From: Enterocloster aldenensis
Lineage (GTDB): Bacteria > Bacillota > Clostridia > Lachnospirales > Lachnospiraceae
Length of the DNA stretch: 64,000 nucleotides
Assembly: GCF_003434055.1 (NCBI RefSeq)
Contig: NZ_QVEX01000004.1
Location: 248,001 to 312,000 of the forward strand
Direction of reading: 5' to 3'
Shown: piece by piece, positions 63,405 to 64,000 of the stretch
Numbering within the stretch: position 1 is the stretch's first letter
How the letters are laid out: every line of letters starts with the position of its first letter
Notes under the pieces: model-generated
Database searches by the model: none
What the model was told of the DNA's origin: nothing
Seen by the model: only the letters and a program-made list of their open reading frames with translations
Program-made: the position numbers and the translations under genes

Positions 63405-63701
63405 TCAGGCGGATATTGATACGCACAGGTCGATGAACAGCTGCATCAGGGGGCTGAGCCATTTGTTTTTATGATGGACGCAAACCGCTGTGATGGTCTT
63501 ATCCCCAATATCAGTATGTATTGCTTCTAATTCCCCGGTTCCCAGTTCCTCCTCTACCGTGAATGTTGGCAGATACGAAATACCCACATTGTTTTTTACA
63601 AGATTTTTAATGGTTGGAATACTCCACAGCTCAATGGTATGGTCAAGGATAATGTTTTTTTCCCGGAGATACTGCTCGAAAATCTGCCGGAAGATGGGAT
63701 G
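63405..63701 (-). pseudogene. C-terminal remnant of a LysR-family regulator
   Basis: From about 63701 down to the stop at 63405 the frame reads HPIFRQIFEQYLREKN, then IPTIKNLVKNNVGISYLP and KWLSPLMQLFIDLC, the effector-binding end of LysR proteins. The helix-turn-helix half is missing. Upstream of 63701 the frame is only the antisense of the next fragment, so this is a truncated gene of about 98 codons. It abuts the arcC stop. Confidence 0.65.
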
Positions 63702-63707
63702 GCGGAT

Positions 63708-63923
63708 TCTGCTTTCCGGCTGATTGAAGGAATCTGCAGGCAGAATATGGTTTCCATCATCCGCGCGGACACGGATTTCCCCAACACACGCATGCAGCAC
63801 ATATTGATAAAAAACGGATATGTTAACTGCGGGACAGTTACTTTTAAAGGCGGCCCGAAGCTTGCATATGATAAGATCCTGAAGGTCGGGGAGGGGCCAT
63901 GTAAGGAAATCTGCTTGCCATGA
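63708..63923 (+). pseudogene. C-terminal remnant of a GNAT acetyltransferase
   Basis: Reads AFRLIEGICRQNMVSIIRADT, then NTRMQHILIKNGYVNCGTV and AYDKIL, matching the last strands and helix of GNAT acetyltransferases (the RxDTxxxNxxMQ...NGF pattern). The acetyl-CoA-binding half is missing. Its 5' edge meets the LysR fragment at about 63,705, so one deletion probably removed both front halves. Confidence 0.55.
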
Positions 63924-63982
63924 ACCACTAACTTATAGTATAATTTACAAAAATTAAATCCAATACAAAGGAGTGTTCTTAC

Positions 63983-64000
63983 ATGACAATCAGAGTTGGA
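63983..64000 (+). CDS. Start of a gene running off the window
   Basis: ATG at 63983 behind AAAGGAGTG begins MTIRVG and is cut by the window edge. A hydrophobic strand ending in G could be the start of a nucleotide-binding fold such as glyceraldehyde-3-phosphate dehydrogenase, but six codons are too few to tell. A TATAAT-like box lies near 63937-63942. Confidence 0.5.

Noticed and set aside
1..64000. tRNA, rRNA and CRISPR arrays
   Set aside because: No cloverleaf-like GC-rich gene with TTCGA-type loops, no rRNA signature and no spaced direct repeats of 25-40 bp were seen in the gaps. A computational scan would be needed to exclude a missed small RNA.

Overview
The window looks like chromosome of a gut anaerobe of the Lachnospiraceae, most probably the Enterocloster / Clostridium clostridioforme-bolteae group. 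This is inferred from gene content and protein style, not from a search. Supporting features are Firmicutes-type RpoD, HPr, CIRCE, LacI and LuxR regulators, strong AGGAGG ribosome sites, consensus sigma-A promoters, and a moderately high GC content in the core genes. No rRNA, tRNA or CRISPR array is visible.

Layout. 62-7127 is housekeeping: ornithine carbamoyltransferase (argF), a small membrane protein, birA overlapping mutY, a lipid kinase, the primary sigma factor rpoD, queH and an HPr protein. A frameshifted P-loop kinase follows. 7993-14033 encodes both subunits of glutamate synthase, and an orphan chemotaxis receptor with a SigD-like promoter faces them. 16127-25247 holds two paralogous LacI repressors and a sugar operon (ABC ATPase, permease, AlsE-like epimerase, AlsK-like ROK kinase, binding lipoprotein, RpiB/AlsI-like isomerase, second ROK protein) that best fits D-allose or D-allulose use. 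25418-29505 has a transposase remnant, a DUF5721-like gene, a second complete RpoD-type sigma factor and a large lipoprotein.

29568-31947 is a decayed integrative or phage element. It contains a broken secreted protein, HU and integrase remnants, and a perfect 16-bp direct repeat at its two ends. htpG follows, behind a perfect CIRCE operator.

34297-51618 is the most unusual region. Two sigma-54 activators, one without a sensor domain, stand divergent to a long run of acyl-CoA genes: acyl-CoA dehydrogenase, MaoC hydratase, SDR, CoA-transferase, two organic-acid transporters, CoA ligase, metallo-hydrolase, EtfBA and an FMN/Fe-S enoate reductase. The run ends in rpoN (sigma-54) itself. Candidate -24/-12 promoters lie in the divergent gap. 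The set looks like a self-contained, sigma-54-switched module for activating, hydrating or dehydrating, and reducing a short organic acid. No thiolase is present, which suggests reductive or acceptor-type use of the acid, for example a 3-hydroxy or unsaturated acid.

51804-57177 carries a PhzF-like protein, small and EcsC-family proteins, a MarR-MATE pair and a LysM-GH18 spore-type hydrolase. 57326-63404 is a complete agmatine deiminase pathway: membrane LuxR regulator, putrescine carbamoyltransferase, antiporter, agmatine deiminase and carbamate kinase. It turns agmatine into putrescine, ammonia, CO2 and ATP. The window ends with two truncated genes joined tail to tail (LysR and GNAT remnants) and the first codons of another gene.
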